A DNA stretch of 64,000 nt from Rhodobacteraceae bacterium MED-G08 (GTDB lineage Bacteria; Pseudomonadota; Alphaproteobacteria; Rhodobacterales; Rhodobacteraceae). The stretch spans positions 1 through 64,000 of the forward strand of contig NTKT01000005.1 of the NCBI GenBank assembly GCA_002457055.1. Reading direction: 5' to 3'. The first letter of the stretch is position 1, and every line of letters begins with the position of its first letter. This document shows positions 63,965 to 64,000 of this stretch, piece after piece. The notes under the pieces are model-generated. The model saw only the letters and a program-made list of their open reading frames with translations. It had not been told where the DNA came from and made no database searches. The position numbers and the translations under genes are program-made.

Positions 63965-64000
63965 CTAAAGTATTTCAAATTTCCAAATAGTTCTAGGATT

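Overview
The window looks like a stretch of an AT-rich, tightly packed marine alphaproteobacterial chromosome, most likely Rhodobacterales (inference). The reasons are the gcrA cell-cycle regulator, phosphatidylcholine synthase (pcs), the tldD / coxB-ctaB-(small gene)-ctaG-coxC-surf1-thrC-M16 order, the priA / fsa-DUF484-xerC block, the ruv-(unknown)-ybgC-tol-pal-cpoB-tilS-ftsH block and a DUF1737 gene. I see no rRNA, tRNA, CRISPR array, insertion sequence or phage gene. Almost everything is core genome with very small gaps; only the last ~10 kb looks accessory.

Layout. 1-6.25 kb (+): the end of sucD, then sucA, sucB and lpdA (2-oxoglutarate dehydrogenase and succinyl-CoA ligase of the TCA cycle). 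6.3-18.0 kb (-): one long run, ruvCAB, a conserved unknown gene, ybgC, tolQRAB, pal, cpoB, tilS, ftsH (recombination, cell-envelope constriction, tRNA-Ile lysidine, membrane proteolysis). 18.1-22.5 kb (-): prmA, an MFS transporter, priA. 22.6-28.2 kb (+): fructose-6-phosphate aldolase-like transaldolase, DUF484, xerC, pcs, gcrA, rimO, a DCC protein. 28.2-37.1 kb (-): FAD-linked oxidase, GNAT, M16 peptidase, thrC, surf1, coxC, ctaG, a 55-aa membrane protein, ctaB, coxB (aa3-type cytochrome oxidase assembly). 37.3-44.6 kb (+): tldD, topA, an Lhr-type helicase and PdeM. 44.65-47 kb (-): plsC, ftsX, ftsE. 47.1-53 kb: zinc-ribbon protein, lysA, a 31-aa lipoprotein, argH, tlpA, and a lipid-A-exporter-like ABC protein. 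53.4-60.6 kb (+): flavin reductase-like protein, then an alpha-glucoside uptake and hydrolysis operon (aglEFGAK). 60.8-63.1 kb (+): a tandem alpha/beta-barrel-like protein, a cupin, a 65-aa unknown protein and an EamA permease. 63.1-63.8 kb: a 720-bp gene-free region rich in inverted repeats, then a DUF1737 gene.

Regulation and small genes. The most interesting signals are non-coding or too short for ordinary gene calling: a perfect RegA/PrrA-type box (GCGTC-N5-GACGC) in the coxB/tldD divergent region; a GAAC-N4-GTTC palindrome over the putative promoter of the helicase-pdeM pair; TTAGC half-sites and an intra-operon hairpin in the agl operon; two tiny genes joined to their neighbours by ATGA overlaps (CoxF-like and LptM-like); and the 63.1-63.8 kb region, whose hairpin loops carry anti-Shine-Dalgarno-like and Shine-Dalgarno-like sequences that are complementary to each other and to the aglE ribosome-binding site.

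Many genes here appear to start with TTG or GTG, and several convergent gene pairs are separated by fewer than 30 bases, consistent with a streamlined genome. Functions are assigned from motifs read by eye; no database search was run.
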